In this document: positions 36,339 through 44,236 of the stretch, one piece after another | Layout of the letters: every line of letters starts with the position of its first letter | Numbering within the stretch: position 1 is the first letter of the stretch | Assembly (NCBI GenBank): GCA_019635585.1 | Contig: JAHBZE010000001.1 | Span: 992,001 to 1,056,000 of the forward strand | From: Xanthobacteraceae bacterium | GTDB lineage: Bacteria > Pseudomonadota > Alphaproteobacteria > Rhizobiales > Xanthobacteraceae | Direction: 5' to 3' | Length of the DNA stretch: 64,000 nucleotides | Position numbers and translations under genes: made by a program | Notes under the pieces: model-generated | Databases searched by the model: none | The model's input: only the letters and a program-made list of their open reading frames with translations | What the model was told of the DNA's origin: nothing

Positions 36339-37306
36339 GCGCGCTCATTCTCGCAGTACCGTCCAAGGGCCGGCTCATGGAAAACGCGCATGCGTTTTTC
36401 GCGCGCGCCGGGCTTTCGCTGGTGCAGGGACGTGGCGGCCGCGACTATCGCGGCGCCATTCCGGAACTGCCCGATGTGGAGGTCGCCTATCTTTCCGCCG
36501 CCGACATCGCGGCATCGCTCGCGCAGGGCTCGATCCACATCGGGATCACCGGCGAAGATCTCGTGCGCGAAACGATTCCGGACGCCGACAACAAGGTCGT
36601 GCTGCTCGAGGGTCTGCGCTTCGGCTACGCGAACGTGGTCGTCGCCGTGCCGCAGGCGTGGATCGACGTGCGCAGTATGGAAGATCTCGATGATGTCGCG
36701 ACCGCGTTTCACGCGAAACGCGGCCAGCGCATGCGTGTCGCCACGAAATACGTGAACATGACGCGCGCCTTCTTCGCGGGTCACGGCATTGCGGATTACC
36801 GCATCGTCGAAAGTCTTGGCGCAACCGAAGGCGCGCCTGCGGCTGGCACTGCAGAATTGATTGTCGACATCACCACGACTGGCGCGACCTTGGCCGCGAA
36901 CGGCCTCAAAGTGATCGACGACGGCATCATGCTGCGCTCGCAGGCGAACCTCGTCGCCTCGATCGGCGCGGACTGGAACGCGAAGGCGCGCCGCGCGGCG
37001 CAACTTCTGCTCGACCGCATCGCCGCCGAGCGCCGCGCGCGCACCATGCGCGAAGTCCGCATGCGCTTCAAAGGTGCGGACGCGGAGATGCTCGCCGAAG
37101 CCAAGGGCCGCTTTGGCGTGCAGTCGCCGTTCGGCGGGCCGACCTCGTCGGGCATGCTGACGTTGCTATGCCCGCCTTCGACACTGCACGAATTCACGAT
37201 CTTCCTGCGCGAGCGGGGGGCGGAAACCGTGATCGTCTCCGCGCCGGAATACGTGTTCGCGCAGGACAATCCGCTTTACGACATGCTGGTGTCGAAGCTC
37301 GGCTGA
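36335..37306 (+). CDS. hisG: ATP phosphoribosyltransferase catalytic subunit (long type)
   Basis: First enzyme of histidine synthesis, joining ATP and PRPP. The start [19 protein letters not shown] and [23 protein letters not shown] are HisG signatures. [25 protein letters not shown] is the PRPP-binding loop. At 323 residues it exceeds the short HisG (about 210-230) that normally requires HisZ; residues from about 225 form an extra C-terminal domain like the regulatory one of long HisG ([33 protein letters not shown]). ATGA overlap with hisZ shows coupling. Having both the long form and HisZ is noteworthy. Confidence 0.94.
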   Translation: MSALILAVPSKGRLMENAHAFFARAGLSLVQGRGGRDYRGAIPELPDVEVAYLSAADIAASLAQGSIHIGITGEDLVRETIPDADNKVVLLEGLRFGYANVVVAVPQAWIDVRSMEDLDDVATAFHAKRGQRMRVATKYVNMTRAFFAGHGIADYRIVESLGATEGAPAAGTAELIVDITTTGATLAANGLKVIDDGIMLRSQANLVASIGADWNAKARRAAQLLLDRIAAERRARTMREVRMRFKGADAEMLAEAKGRFGVQSPFGGPTSSGMLTLLCPPSTLHEFTIFLRERGAETVIVSAPEYVFAQDNPLYDMLVSKLG

Positions 37307-37311
37307 CGCGG

Positions 37312-37689
37312 CTATTTCGCCGCGCGGAACACGAGCACGCGCGCGAGCGTGAAATTCACCACAAAGCCCGCGGCGATTCCGATGATCTTGGCGACCACGA
37401 GCGGCACCAAGGGAGCCGCGAGCCAGAGCGCGGTGGTATTCGCGATCAGCCCGCCGGTCTGGGTCGCGGCGAAAAAGAAGTAATCCGGCAGCCGCGGCTT
37501 TTTGCCGAAGGTAAAGCGCGAATTGAAAAGATAGGAACAGCTCACCGCCACCGCCCAGGCGATCACGTTCGCGACGATGATGTTGTCGGTGACGGTATGG
37601 AGTGCCGTGAAGAACACGGCGGCATCGACCCCGGCATTGGCAAAGCCGATCAGGCCGAAGCTGAAAATCTGCTTGAAAAGATCGCGCAT
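37312..37689 (-). CDS. GtrA-like small membrane protein
   Basis: A 125-residue protein with four membrane helices. LFKQIFSFGLIGFANAGVDAAVFFTALH and WAVAVSCSYLFNSRFTF are the GtrA signature, and NFTLARVLVFR closes it. GtrA proteins are thought to help move polyprenyl-phosphate-linked sugars across the inner membrane. It is divergent from an ArnC/GtrB-like glycosyltransferase, whose lipid-linked product it may flip. Confidence 0.9.
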   Translation of the reverse strand: MRDLFKQIFSFGLIGFANAGVDAAVFFTALHTVTDNIIVANVIAWAVAVSCSYLFNSRFTFGKKPRLPDYFFFAATQTGGLIANTTALWLAAPLVPLVVAKIIGIAAGFVVNFTLARVLVFRAAK

Positions 37690-37808
37690 GGAATCACTCG
37701 GGACAGCCGGGCGCTTCCTAGCACGGCGCGGGGCGCCGAACGGAGAGCGTTTTACGGCGTTTTGGCTTTGGGCTAGGAACGCTTTCGGGAAGGAACGTGC
37801 GAAGCGCC

Positions 37809-38822
37809 ATGAACGCGAACCAAGGCATGAAAAGGGCCGAAGGCCTCACCATCGTCGTCCCCGCCTTCAACGAGGCGGCCGGGCTGCCGGCGCTCCACCG
37901 CAAGCTGATGCAGCTCACGGGACGGCTGCGCGACCAGCGCGGGCTCAAATCCGAAATCATCTATGTCGACGACGGCAGCCGCGACGACACCTTCGCGGTC
38001 GCCTCCACGCTCCCGGCCGAAACCGCCGATGTGCAGGTCCTTTCGCTTTCGCGCAATTTCGGCAAGGAAGCGGCCCTCCTCGCCGGCCTCGACCGCGCGC
38101 GCTACGGCGCGATCATGTTCATGGACGGCGACGGGCAGCATCCACCGGAGATGGCGGAGAAGCTCGTCGCGCTCTGGCGGGACGAGCACTACGACGTCGC
38201 CTATACCGCCAAGGCGCATCGCGACGAAGAACCGGTCGCGCGACAGATTTTTGCGAGGATTTTCTATCGGCTGTTGAATTTCAATTCGCGTGCGCCGATC
38301 CCCGAGGATGCGGGCGACTTCCGCCTGCTCTCCCCGCGTGCGGCCGACGCGCTGCGGCAGATGCCGGAACGCAACCGTTTCTTCAAAGGGCTTTCGAGCT
38401 GGATCGGCTTCAGGCAGATTCGCGTGCCCTATGAACCCGCACCGCGCGCACACGGCGCTTCGAACTGGAATTTACGCGCGCTGCTCGGACTTTCCATCGA
38501 GGGCATCACCGCGTTCTCGGTGACACCGCTTCGGATTGCAAGCCTCGTCGGCCTCTTGCTGTCCGTGTCCGCGTTCCTGTTTGGCACATGGATCTTGTTC
38601 GAGACGATCGTGCTGCGCAAAGGCGTTCCCGGCTATCCGTCGGTGATGGTCGGCATCATGGTGATCGGCGGCGTGCAGCTTTTGGTGCTCGGCGTGATCG
38701 GAGAATACATCGCGAAGATTCTTTCCGAACTGAAACGCCGGCCCAATTACTTCATCGCGGAGACTAGTTTGCGCGAGGCGGGCAAGGCGGAGAACTCCAA
38801 GCCGCGCGAGGCCGCGGAGTGA
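37809..38822 (+). CDS. Polyprenyl-phosphate glycosyltransferase (ArnC/GtrB/FlmF-like)
   Basis: A family 2 glycosyltransferase of about 337 residues. The N-terminal GT-A domain reads LTIVVPAFNEAAGLPALHRKL, IIYVDDGSRDDTFAVA, and MFMDGDGQHPPEMAEKLV (metal-binding DxD). GASNWNLRALLGLSIEGITAFSVTPLRIASLVGLL leads into two C-terminal membrane helices, ending GVIGEYIAKILSELKRRPNYFI. This architecture makes sugar-phosphate-polyprenol at the cytoplasmic face. GTG 37797 and ATG 37827 are alternative starts. Its stop overlaps the YdjC-type deacetylase start (GTGA), so both act together. Confidence 0.9.
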   Translation: MNANQGMKRAEGLTIVVPAFNEAAGLPALHRKLMQLTGRLRDQRGLKSEIIYVDDGSRDDTFAVASTLPAETADVQVLSLSRNFGKEAALLAGLDRARYGAIMFMDGDGQHPPEMAEKLVALWRDEHYDVAYTAKAHRDEEPVARQIFARIFYRLLNFNSRAPIPEDAGDFRLLSPRAADALRQMPERNRFFKGLSSWIGFRQIRVPYEPAPRAHGASNWNLRALLGLSIEGITAFSVTPLRIASLVGLLLSVSAFLFGTWILFETIVLRKGVPGYPSVMVGIMVIGGVQLLVLGVIGEYIAKILSELKRRPNYFIAETSLREAGKAENSKPREAAE

Positions 38823-39640
38823 AGCGGATCGTCGTCTGCGCCGACGATTACAATCTAGCACCGGGCGTCTCCAAAGCGATCCGCGAACTGATCGCGGCAG
38901 GGCGCCTGAATGCGACCTCGGTGATGACTTTATTTCCCGGTCTCGAAGAAGAAGCGAAGGCGCTGCTCGCGACGCCCGCGCCCCGACGGTTGCAGATCGG
39001 ACTGCACCTCACGCTATCCGGCGGCTTTAGGCCGCTCGCCGCGTCGCCGCTCCCAACGCCCGACGGCAAGTTGCCGAGCCTCGCGGAACTTCATTCGCCG
39101 AAGTCGTACTTCAAGCTGAACCGGAAGAACATCGCGGACGAGATCGAAGCGCAGTGCCGCGCTTTCGAAAAGGCTTTCGGCCGCGCACCCGACTATGTCG
39201 ATGGACACCATCATTGCCAGCTGGTCGCGGGCGTTCAGAAAGTCTTTCTCGAAACGGTCGCGAAACTCTCGCCAAATGCCTGGGTGCGCCAATGTGCGCC
39301 GGCGCGAACGAGCGCGCTGCTGACCGCCGATAACAAGACCCGCTTTCTCGGCCTGCTTAGCCTGCGGTTCAAGCAGTTGGCGCGAAAGGCCGGGGTGCCG
39401 GTGAACCCGTCTTTCTCGGGTGCCTATAATTATGCCGGCGACCAGAAGTTCGAAGATCTTTTTCCCCGCTTCATGGGCGAGCTCACGGATGGAGGCGTGA
39501 TGATGTGTCATCCGGGACACGTCGACGATACGCTTCGTTCTCGCGACATCCTGCTCGAGCCGCGCGAAGCGGAATACATGTTGCTTGCAAGCGAGCGATT
39601 CCCTATCGCCATGAAAGCAGCCGGAGCGACGCTTGCCTGA
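38819..39640 (+). CDS. YdjC/ChbG/HpnK-family carbohydrate deacetylase
   Basis: A 273-residue metal-dependent deacetylase. IVVCADDYNLAPGVSKAIRELIAAG has the catalytic and metal aspartates, QIGLHLTLSGGFRPLA a metal histidine, and YVDGHHHCQLVAGVQ the second metal site. MMCHPGHVDD follows near the C-terminus. The family includes ChbG (chitobiose), HpnK (hopanoid) and NaxD (lipid-linked amino sugar). Coupling to an ArnC-like glycosyltransferase fits a NaxD-like role best. The start is GTG at 38819. Confidence 0.88.
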   Translation: MKRIVVCADDYNLAPGVSKAIRELIAAGRLNATSVMTLFPGLEEEAKALLATPAPRRLQIGLHLTLSGGFRPLAASPLPTPDGKLPSLAELHSPKSYFKLNRKNIADEIEAQCRAFEKAFGRAPDYVDGHHHCQLVAGVQKVFLETVAKLSPNAWVRQCAPARTSALLTADNKTRFLGLLSLRFKQLARKAGVPVNPSFSGAYNYAGDQKFEDLFPRFMGELTDGGVMMCHPGHVDDTLRSRDILLEPREAEYMLLASERFPIAMKAAGATLA

Positions 39641-40142
39641 AAAAGACGGCCTTCTCGAAAACATCGCGGCGAACTGGAAGACCTATACGTGGCGCGCTCT
39701 CGGCGGCGGCATCGGCATCTACGCGATGCAGTGGCTCGCGGAAATGGGCCACTTTCCGATTGCGCTGGTTCCTTTCGCCACTTCCGTCGTCAACGTGATC
39801 GCGCTCCCCGATGCGCCTCCGGCCCAGCCGCGCGCGCTGATCGGCGGGCATCTGATCTCGGCCTTCATCGGGCTAAGCGTTCTCTCGATCCTCGGCTCGA
39901 ACGAGTTCGCCGCTGCACTCGCGGTCGGCATTTCGATCGTCGCGATGCATTTCACGCGCACGATGCATCCTCCGGCGGGTATCAATCCGTTGATCATCGT
40001 GACCTCGGCGTTGCCGTGGAGCTTCCTCCTGATGCCTGTGCTCGCCGGCACGCTGCTGCTCACCGCGCTCGCCTTTATCTGGCACGGCATCGAGAACCAC
40101 TTCGTCGATCACGAAGGAAGCTGGCCCGCGCGCTGGTGGTAA
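39633..40142 (+). CDS. HPP-family membrane protein
   Basis: A 169-residue protein with four or five membrane helices. Family hallmarks are PFATSVVNVIALPDAPPAQPRALIGGHLISAFIGLSVL and HFTRTMHPPAGINPLIIV, where HPP gives the family name. Some HPP proteins have been linked to nitrite transport in plastids, but the bacterial role is open. The TTG start at 39633 with GGAG upstream overlaps the deacetylase stop by eight bases, so it belongs to the same operon. Confidence 0.88.
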   Translation: MPEKDGLLENIAANWKTYTWRALGGGIGIYAMQWLAEMGHFPIALVPFATSVVNVIALPDAPPAQPRALIGGHLISAFIGLSVLSILGSNEFAAALAVGISIVAMHFTRTMHPPAGINPLIIVTSALPWSFLLMPVLAGTLLLTALAFIWHGIENHFVDHEGSWPARWW

Positions 40143-40208
40143 GAGTAGCAGCAGCGCTTGTGCGCTTCTGCATTCGTGCAAGAATTCGTATCGCGCTGGA
40201 TTCGCTTT

Positions 40209-40223
40209 GTGCATCCCGTGCAC
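40209..40223. promoter_or_regulatory. Possible upstream activator site, GTGCA-N5-TGCAC
   Basis: Short inverted repeat about 90 bases upstream of the sigma-54 promoter, the distance at which NtrC-type activators usually bind. The assignment is inference; ten paired bases can arise by chance. Confidence 0.3.
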
Positions 40224-40310
40224 GAGCTTGACCGCCGCGTAAGCACGAACGCACTACGAAATCTCGTTACCGGCAAAACCGATCCGTACCGAGGCTGAAT
40301 TTTTATTCGC

Positions 40311-40326
40311 TGGCACGTCGCTTGCT
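40311..40326 (+). promoter_or_regulatory. Sigma-54 (RpoN) promoter of the TakP-like TRAP operon
   Basis: TGGCAC at 40311-40316, five bases (GTCGC), then TTGCT at 40322-40326: a perfect -24/-12 match, including the preceding C and the G after TGGCAC. Transcription would start near 40338, leaving about 36 bases before the ATG at 40374. It predicts control by RpoN and an enhancer-binding protein. Confidence 0.75.
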
Positions 40327-40373
40327 CCGTTGACTTGAGGAATCCGGAACTCCGGAGACGAATGGAGAACGTT

Positions 40374-41456
40374 ATGCGCCGCCGCGACTTTACCAAACTT
40401 GCTTTGACCGCAACCGCCGCCACCGTCGCCGCTCCCGCAGTTGTGCGCGCGCAAACGACCTTCAACTGGAAAATGACCAGCGCCTACGGCCCGAAGGCGG
40501 CGTTCTATTCCGTCGGTCCGGGCAGTGCGAGCGATCTGTGCAAACGCATCGAAACGATGTCGAACGGACGGCTGAAAATCCAGTTCTACGGCGCGGGCGA
40601 ACTCATTCCCGCGATGGAGGGATTCGACGCGGCTTCCGCCGGCACGGTCGAGATGAATTACGGCAACGCCTATTTCTGGACCGGAAAAAGTTTCGCTGCG
40701 CAATACTTCACCGCCGTTCCGTTCGGCCTCAACTTTCAGGGAATCAACGGCTGGCTTTATGACGGCGGCGGCCTCGCGCTCTATCAGGAGGTCTATGACA
40801 AGTTCGGGCTTGTGCCCAAAGTCTGCGGCAATACCGGCGTGCAGATGACCGGCTGGTTCCGGAAGGAAATCAATTCGGTCGACGACTTCAAGGGCCTGAA
40901 GATGCGCATTCCGGGTCTTGCCGGCCGCGTCTATCAGAAGCTCGGGGTCGATGTGCGGTTGCTGCCGCCCGGCGAAATCTTTCCCGCGCTGGAGCGCGGC
41001 GTGATCGACGCTGCCGAATTCGTCGGCCCCTATCTCGACCGCCAGCTCGGCCTGCAGAAGGTCGCAAAGTATTACTACACGACCGGGTGGCACGAGACCG
41101 CAACGGTGTCGGAAGTCGCGATCAACAAGGCGGCATGGGACAAGCTCCCCGACGACCTGAAGGCGATCGTCGATAACGCCTGCGCGGCCTGTAATGTTAT
41201 CAGCGAAGCATGGTGCCAGAAGAACAACGCGGAAGCCTTTGAAGACCTCGTCAAGAATCAGGGCGTGATCGCAAAGCCGCTTCCCGATGCGGTGGTCGCA
41301 GCACTCCGCAAGGAAACCGCCGCGGTGCTTGCCGAGGCGGTCGCAAAAGACCCGCTCGTGAAGAAGGTCAACGACAGCTACTTCGCCTATCTCGAGAAAT
41401 ACAAGCCTTGGACCGCGCTTTCCGAGGGCGTCTATCACTCGAAGGTACTCGCGTAA
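40374..41456 (+). CDS. TRAP transporter solute-binding protein, TakP-like
   Basis: A 360-residue periplasmic binding protein of the DctP family, with a twin-arginine signal (MRRRDFTKLALTATAATV, cleavage near VVRAQ). NTGVQMTGWFRKEINSVDDFKGLKMRIPGLAGRVYQKLGVDVRLLPPGEIFPALERGVIDAAEFVGP includes the RIPG arginine that binds a carboxylate. The length, QMxGWF and EFVGP phrases resemble TakP, which binds 2-oxo acids such as pyruvate; this substrate is inference. ATG 40374 has GGAG six bases upstream; ATG 40362 is an alternative. Permease genes follow after four bases. Confidence 0.9.
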   Translation: MRRRDFTKLALTATAATVAAPAVVRAQTTFNWKMTSAYGPKAAFYSVGPGSASDLCKRIETMSNGRLKIQFYGAGELIPAMEGFDAASAGTVEMNYGNAYFWTGKSFAAQYFTAVPFGLNFQGINGWLYDGGGLALYQEVYDKFGLVPKVCGNTGVQMTGWFRKEINSVDDFKGLKMRIPGLAGRVYQKLGVDVRLLPPGEIFPALERGVIDAAEFVGPYLDRQLGLQKVAKYYYTTGWHETATVSEVAINKAAWDKLPDDLKAIVDNACAACNVISEAWCQKNNAEAFEDLVKNQGVIAKPLPDAVVAALRKETAAVLAEAVAKDPLVKKVNDSYFAYLEKYKPWTALSEGVYHSKVLA

Positions 41457-41460
41457 TTCC

Positions 41461-41976
41461 ATGAAACGCGCCGCGTCGATCGCCGCCGCGATCGATACCT
41501 TCATCGACAAGTTCGGCATGGTCACGGCCTGGACGAGCTTTGCGCTCGTCCTCGTCATGGCCACGAACGTGCTCTTGCGCTACCTGTTCTCGACCGGCTC
41601 GGTCTGGTCGCAGGAACTTGAGTGGCATCTCCTGGTGCCGATCTCGCTACTCGGCATGTCCTACGCGCTTCGCCACGGCGAGCACGTGCGCGTCGATATC
41701 TTCTTCTCCAAATATTCCGAGCGCGCGAAAATCATCGGCGAAATCGTTACCGCGATCCTGTCGCTCCTCGTCTGCCTGATCGTGATCCGGCTTTCGATTC
41801 CCTATGTCCTGCAATCCTGGAACTACGGCGAAGGCTCCGCCAACCCCGGCGGCATTCCCTATCGCTACGCGCTGAAGGCGCTGATCCCGATCGGCTTCGC
41901 GTTGTTCGCGCTGCAATCCTTTGCAGAAGCGATTAAGTGGACGATCAAGCTCAATGAAGTGAAAGCCCTGCAATGA
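41461..41976 (+). CDS. TRAP transporter small permease (DctQ-like)
   Basis: A 171-residue inner-membrane protein with four helices. SVWSQELEWHLLVPISLLGMSYALRHGEHVRVDIFF is the DctQ signature. It starts four bases after the binding-protein stop, and its stop overlaps the large permease ATG as ATGA. The length and lack of fusion to the large subunit are normal for DctPQM systems. Confidence 0.93.
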   Translation: MKRAASIAAAIDTFIDKFGMVTAWTSFALVLVMATNVLLRYLFSTGSVWSQELEWHLLVPISLLGMSYALRHGEHVRVDIFFSKYSERAKIIGEIVTAILSLLVCLIVIRLSIPYVLQSWNYGEGSANPGGIPYRYALKALIPIGFALFALQSFAEAIKWTIKLNEVKALQ

Positions 41977-43298
41977 CCGGAAATGAAGCCCTTGCGCTCG
42001 GGATGCTCGGCGCATTTTTCGTGCTGCTCATGCTCGGGCTGCCGGTCGGGCTCACGCTCGCGGTTTCCGGTCTGGTGTTCGGCTATATCGGATTCGGACC
42101 GCTGCTATTCAATCTCGTTCCGAACCGTATCTTCGGCTCGGTAACGAGCTACACGCTGCTTGCGATTCCGCTCTTCGTGTTCATGGGAGTGATGCTCGAA
42201 AAATCGCGGCTCGCGGAAGACCTGATGGAAGTGGTCGGGCATCTCGCCGGCAATCTGCGCGGCGGCCTTGGCATCGGCATCATTCTGGTCGGCATCGTAA
42301 TGGGCGCGACCACCGGCATCGTCGGCGCGACTGTGGTTACGCTCGGGCTTCTGACGCTGCCGACGCTGCTGCGGCGCGGCTACGACAAGGGGCTTGCAGC
42401 CGGCATGATCTGCGCGTCTGGAACGCTCGGGCAGATCATTCCGCCGAGCCTCATTCTGATCCTGCTCGCGGATATCCTCAACGAATCCGTTGGCACGCTG
42501 TTCGCGGCGGCGGTAATTCCCGGTCTCGTGCTTTCGGGAATTTACATCGTCTACATCCTCGCGCTCGGCGTGATCCGGCCCAACATGGTCCCGCCAGTGC
42601 CGCTAGAGGAGCGCCGCGCGCTGCCGCGCACTGAACTCTGGAAGAAGCTCGCGCGCGTGGCGCTGCCGCCAATCGCGCTGGTCGGCGCCGTACTCGGCTC
42701 GATTATCGCGGGCATCGCGGCACCGACCGAAGCGGCCTCCATGGGTGCGCTCGGCTCGATCGTCGTCACGGCACTCGGCGGGCGTTTCACCTTCAAGGTG
42801 CTTCGCGAAACCGTCGAATCCACCACGAAGATCACCGCCATGATGATGTTCATTCTCATCTGCGCGCAGATTTTCGCGATCGCCTTCCGGGGGCTCGGCG
42901 GCGAGAAGCTCGTCGAAGATGCATTCAAATGGATTCCTGGCGGGGTCGCTGCCGAAATCTGGTTCATGCTCTTCATCATTTTCATTCTCGGCTTCTTCAT
43001 CGAATGGATCGAAATTTGCTACATCGCGGTGCCGCTGTTTCTGCCGATCATGCAGTCGCACGGGCTCGATCTCGTTTGGATCGCGTCGCTGATCTGCGTA
43101 ATGTTGCAGACCTCGTTCCTGACCCCGCCATTCGGCTGGGCGTTGTTCTTCCTGCGCGGGGTAGCGCCGCCCGAAGTGAAAACCAGCGACATCTATCGCG
43201 GCATAGTTCCCTTCGTCGCGATGCAGGTGCTCGCCACCTTCCTCGTGTTCCTGTGGCCGGAACTTGCTACCTGGTTACCCCGCGCGATCGGCTGGTAG
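41973..43298 (+). CDS. TRAP transporter large permease (DctM-like)
   Basis: A 441-residue protein with about 12 membrane helices. LLAIPLFVFMGVMLEKSRLAEDLMEVVGHL, GATTGIVGATVVTLGLLTLPTLLRRGYDKGLAAGMICASGTLGQIIPPSLILI and SFLTPPFGWALFFLRG are family signatures; the last two line the substrate and Na+ sites. With the preceding two genes it makes a full TRAP system driven by sodium. It is last in the sigma-54-controlled operon. Confidence 0.95.
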   Translation: MTGNEALALGMLGAFFVLLMLGLPVGLTLAVSGLVFGYIGFGPLLFNLVPNRIFGSVTSYTLLAIPLFVFMGVMLEKSRLAEDLMEVVGHLAGNLRGGLGIGIILVGIVMGATTGIVGATVVTLGLLTLPTLLRRGYDKGLAAGMICASGTLGQIIPPSLILILLADILNESVGTLFAAAVIPGLVLSGIYIVYILALGVIRPNMVPPVPLEERRALPRTELWKKLARVALPPIALVGAVLGSIIAGIAAPTEAASMGALGSIVVTALGGRFTFKVLRETVESTTKITAMMMFILICAQIFAIAFRGLGGEKLVEDAFKWIPGGVAAEIWFMLFIIFILGFFIEWIEICYIAVPLFLPIMQSHGLDLVWIASLICVMLQTSFLTPPFGWALFFLRGVAPPEVKTSDIYRGIVPFVAMQVLATFLVFLWPELATWLPRAIGW

Positions 43299-43396
43299 CG
43301 CGCCTTCGGCAAACGTCACGGAAAGCCAATGGGTTAGCGCCTGTGGTATTTCGGACGCGGCGCGAAAAAACCGCTGTTCGGTCCTCCCCCGCCGCA

Positions 43397-43425
43397 TTGA
43401 ACCAGCATTCTCCGGGGGGTACCCT
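43397..43425 (+). promoter_or_regulatory. Candidate promoter of the outer-membrane protein gene
   Basis: TTGAAC (43397-43402), 17 bases, TACCCT (43420-43425). The -35 box is good, the -10 box poor. It would give a leader of about 20 bases before ATG 43453. Confidence 0.4.
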
Positions 43426-43452
43426 TCCGGGATAAAGTTGGGGACGGCGATC

Positions 43453-44181
43453 ATGCGGAAAACATTGCTTTCTGCGATCGCGGCATCTGCGATTTTAAGT
43501 GGCTATGCAGCTGCTGCAGATCTTCCGGTCAAAGCGCCGATTTATAAGGCTGCACCGGTGTTCAACTGGACAGGCATGTACGGCGGCATAAACGCCGGCT
43601 ACGGCTTCGATCCAAATTACTATTTCGAAAATCCGCCCGGAACGATCGACGAGATATTCAACCTGAATCCGCAAGGCGGCTTTGGCGGCCTTCAAATCGG
43701 ATATAACCGGCAAATGTCGCCGGTGTGGCTGATCGGCATCGAAGCCGATTTCCAGATCGCGGGCATCAGGGACCGTTTCAACTTCATCTATCCCGGCGGC
43801 GGCGCTTCTTACGCCGTGCTCGCGATCGACTACTTCTCGACCGTTCGCGGCCGGATCGGCTACGTGCAGGACCGCAATCTTTATTACTTCACTGCGGGCG
43901 GTGCGATCGCGAAATTCCAGGCCAATGTTTTTGCCGACTTCGATACCGGTGACGGTCTCATCAGCGGCAACAGGTGGCTCGGCGGCTATGTGATCGGCGT
44001 CGGCTACGAGCGCGCGTTCAACAACAACTGGACGCTGAAGGTCGAATATCTCTATCTCGACTTCGCGCATCTCGACATACGCGGCATCAATACGAATGGC
44101 GGCCAGGTCGCACTTACCGGCGATCCGTTTCTGCATGTCGTGCGGCTCGGGCTGAACCTGCGGTTTGCTACGATGCCCTAG
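43453..44181 (+). CDS. Outer-membrane beta-barrel protein (Omp25/Omp31-like)
   Basis: A 242-residue protein with a Sec signal (KTLLSAIAASAILSGYAAAADLPVKAP). The mature N-terminus PIYKAAPVFNWTGMYGGINAGYGF is the hallmark of rhizobial Omp25-like porin-family barrels. Alternating strands follow (GGFGGLQIGYNRQMSPVWLIGIEADFQIAG), ending VRLGLNLRF with a C-terminal aromatic residue shortly before the stop. It is likely an eight-stranded structural barrel. ATG 43453 is preceded by GGGGAC; a longer frame from 43264 is rejected. A strong terminator follows. Confidence 0.92.
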   Translation: MRKTLLSAIAASAILSGYAAAADLPVKAPIYKAAPVFNWTGMYGGINAGYGFDPNYYFENPPGTIDEIFNLNPQGGFGGLQIGYNRQMSPVWLIGIEADFQIAGIRDRFNFIYPGGGASYAVLAIDYFSTVRGRIGYVQDRNLYYFTAGGAIAKFQANVFADFDTGDGLISGNRWLGGYVIGVGYERAFNNNWTLKVEYLYLDFAHLDIRGINTNGGQVALTGDPFLHVVRLGLNLRFATMP

Positions 44182-44204
44182 CGCCGATGCTTTGCGAAAA
44201 TGGG

Positions 44205-44230
44205 AAAGCGCGGGATCGCTCCCGCGCTTT
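44205..44230 (+). terminator. Intrinsic terminator after the omp gene
   Basis: AAAGCGCGGG (44205-44214) pairs with CCCGCGCTTT (44221-44230) around ATCGCT and runs into TTTATTTTATT. It ends the barrel gene and lies seven bases from the stop of the convergent unknown gene. Confidence 0.88.
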
Positions 44231-44236
44231 TTTATT

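Noticed and set aside
38819-39640. HpnK hopanoid role for the YdjC-family protein
   Set aside because: No other hpn genes are adjacent and the partner transferase is of the ArnC/FlmF type, so a NaxD-like role is preferred, though HpnK is not excluded.
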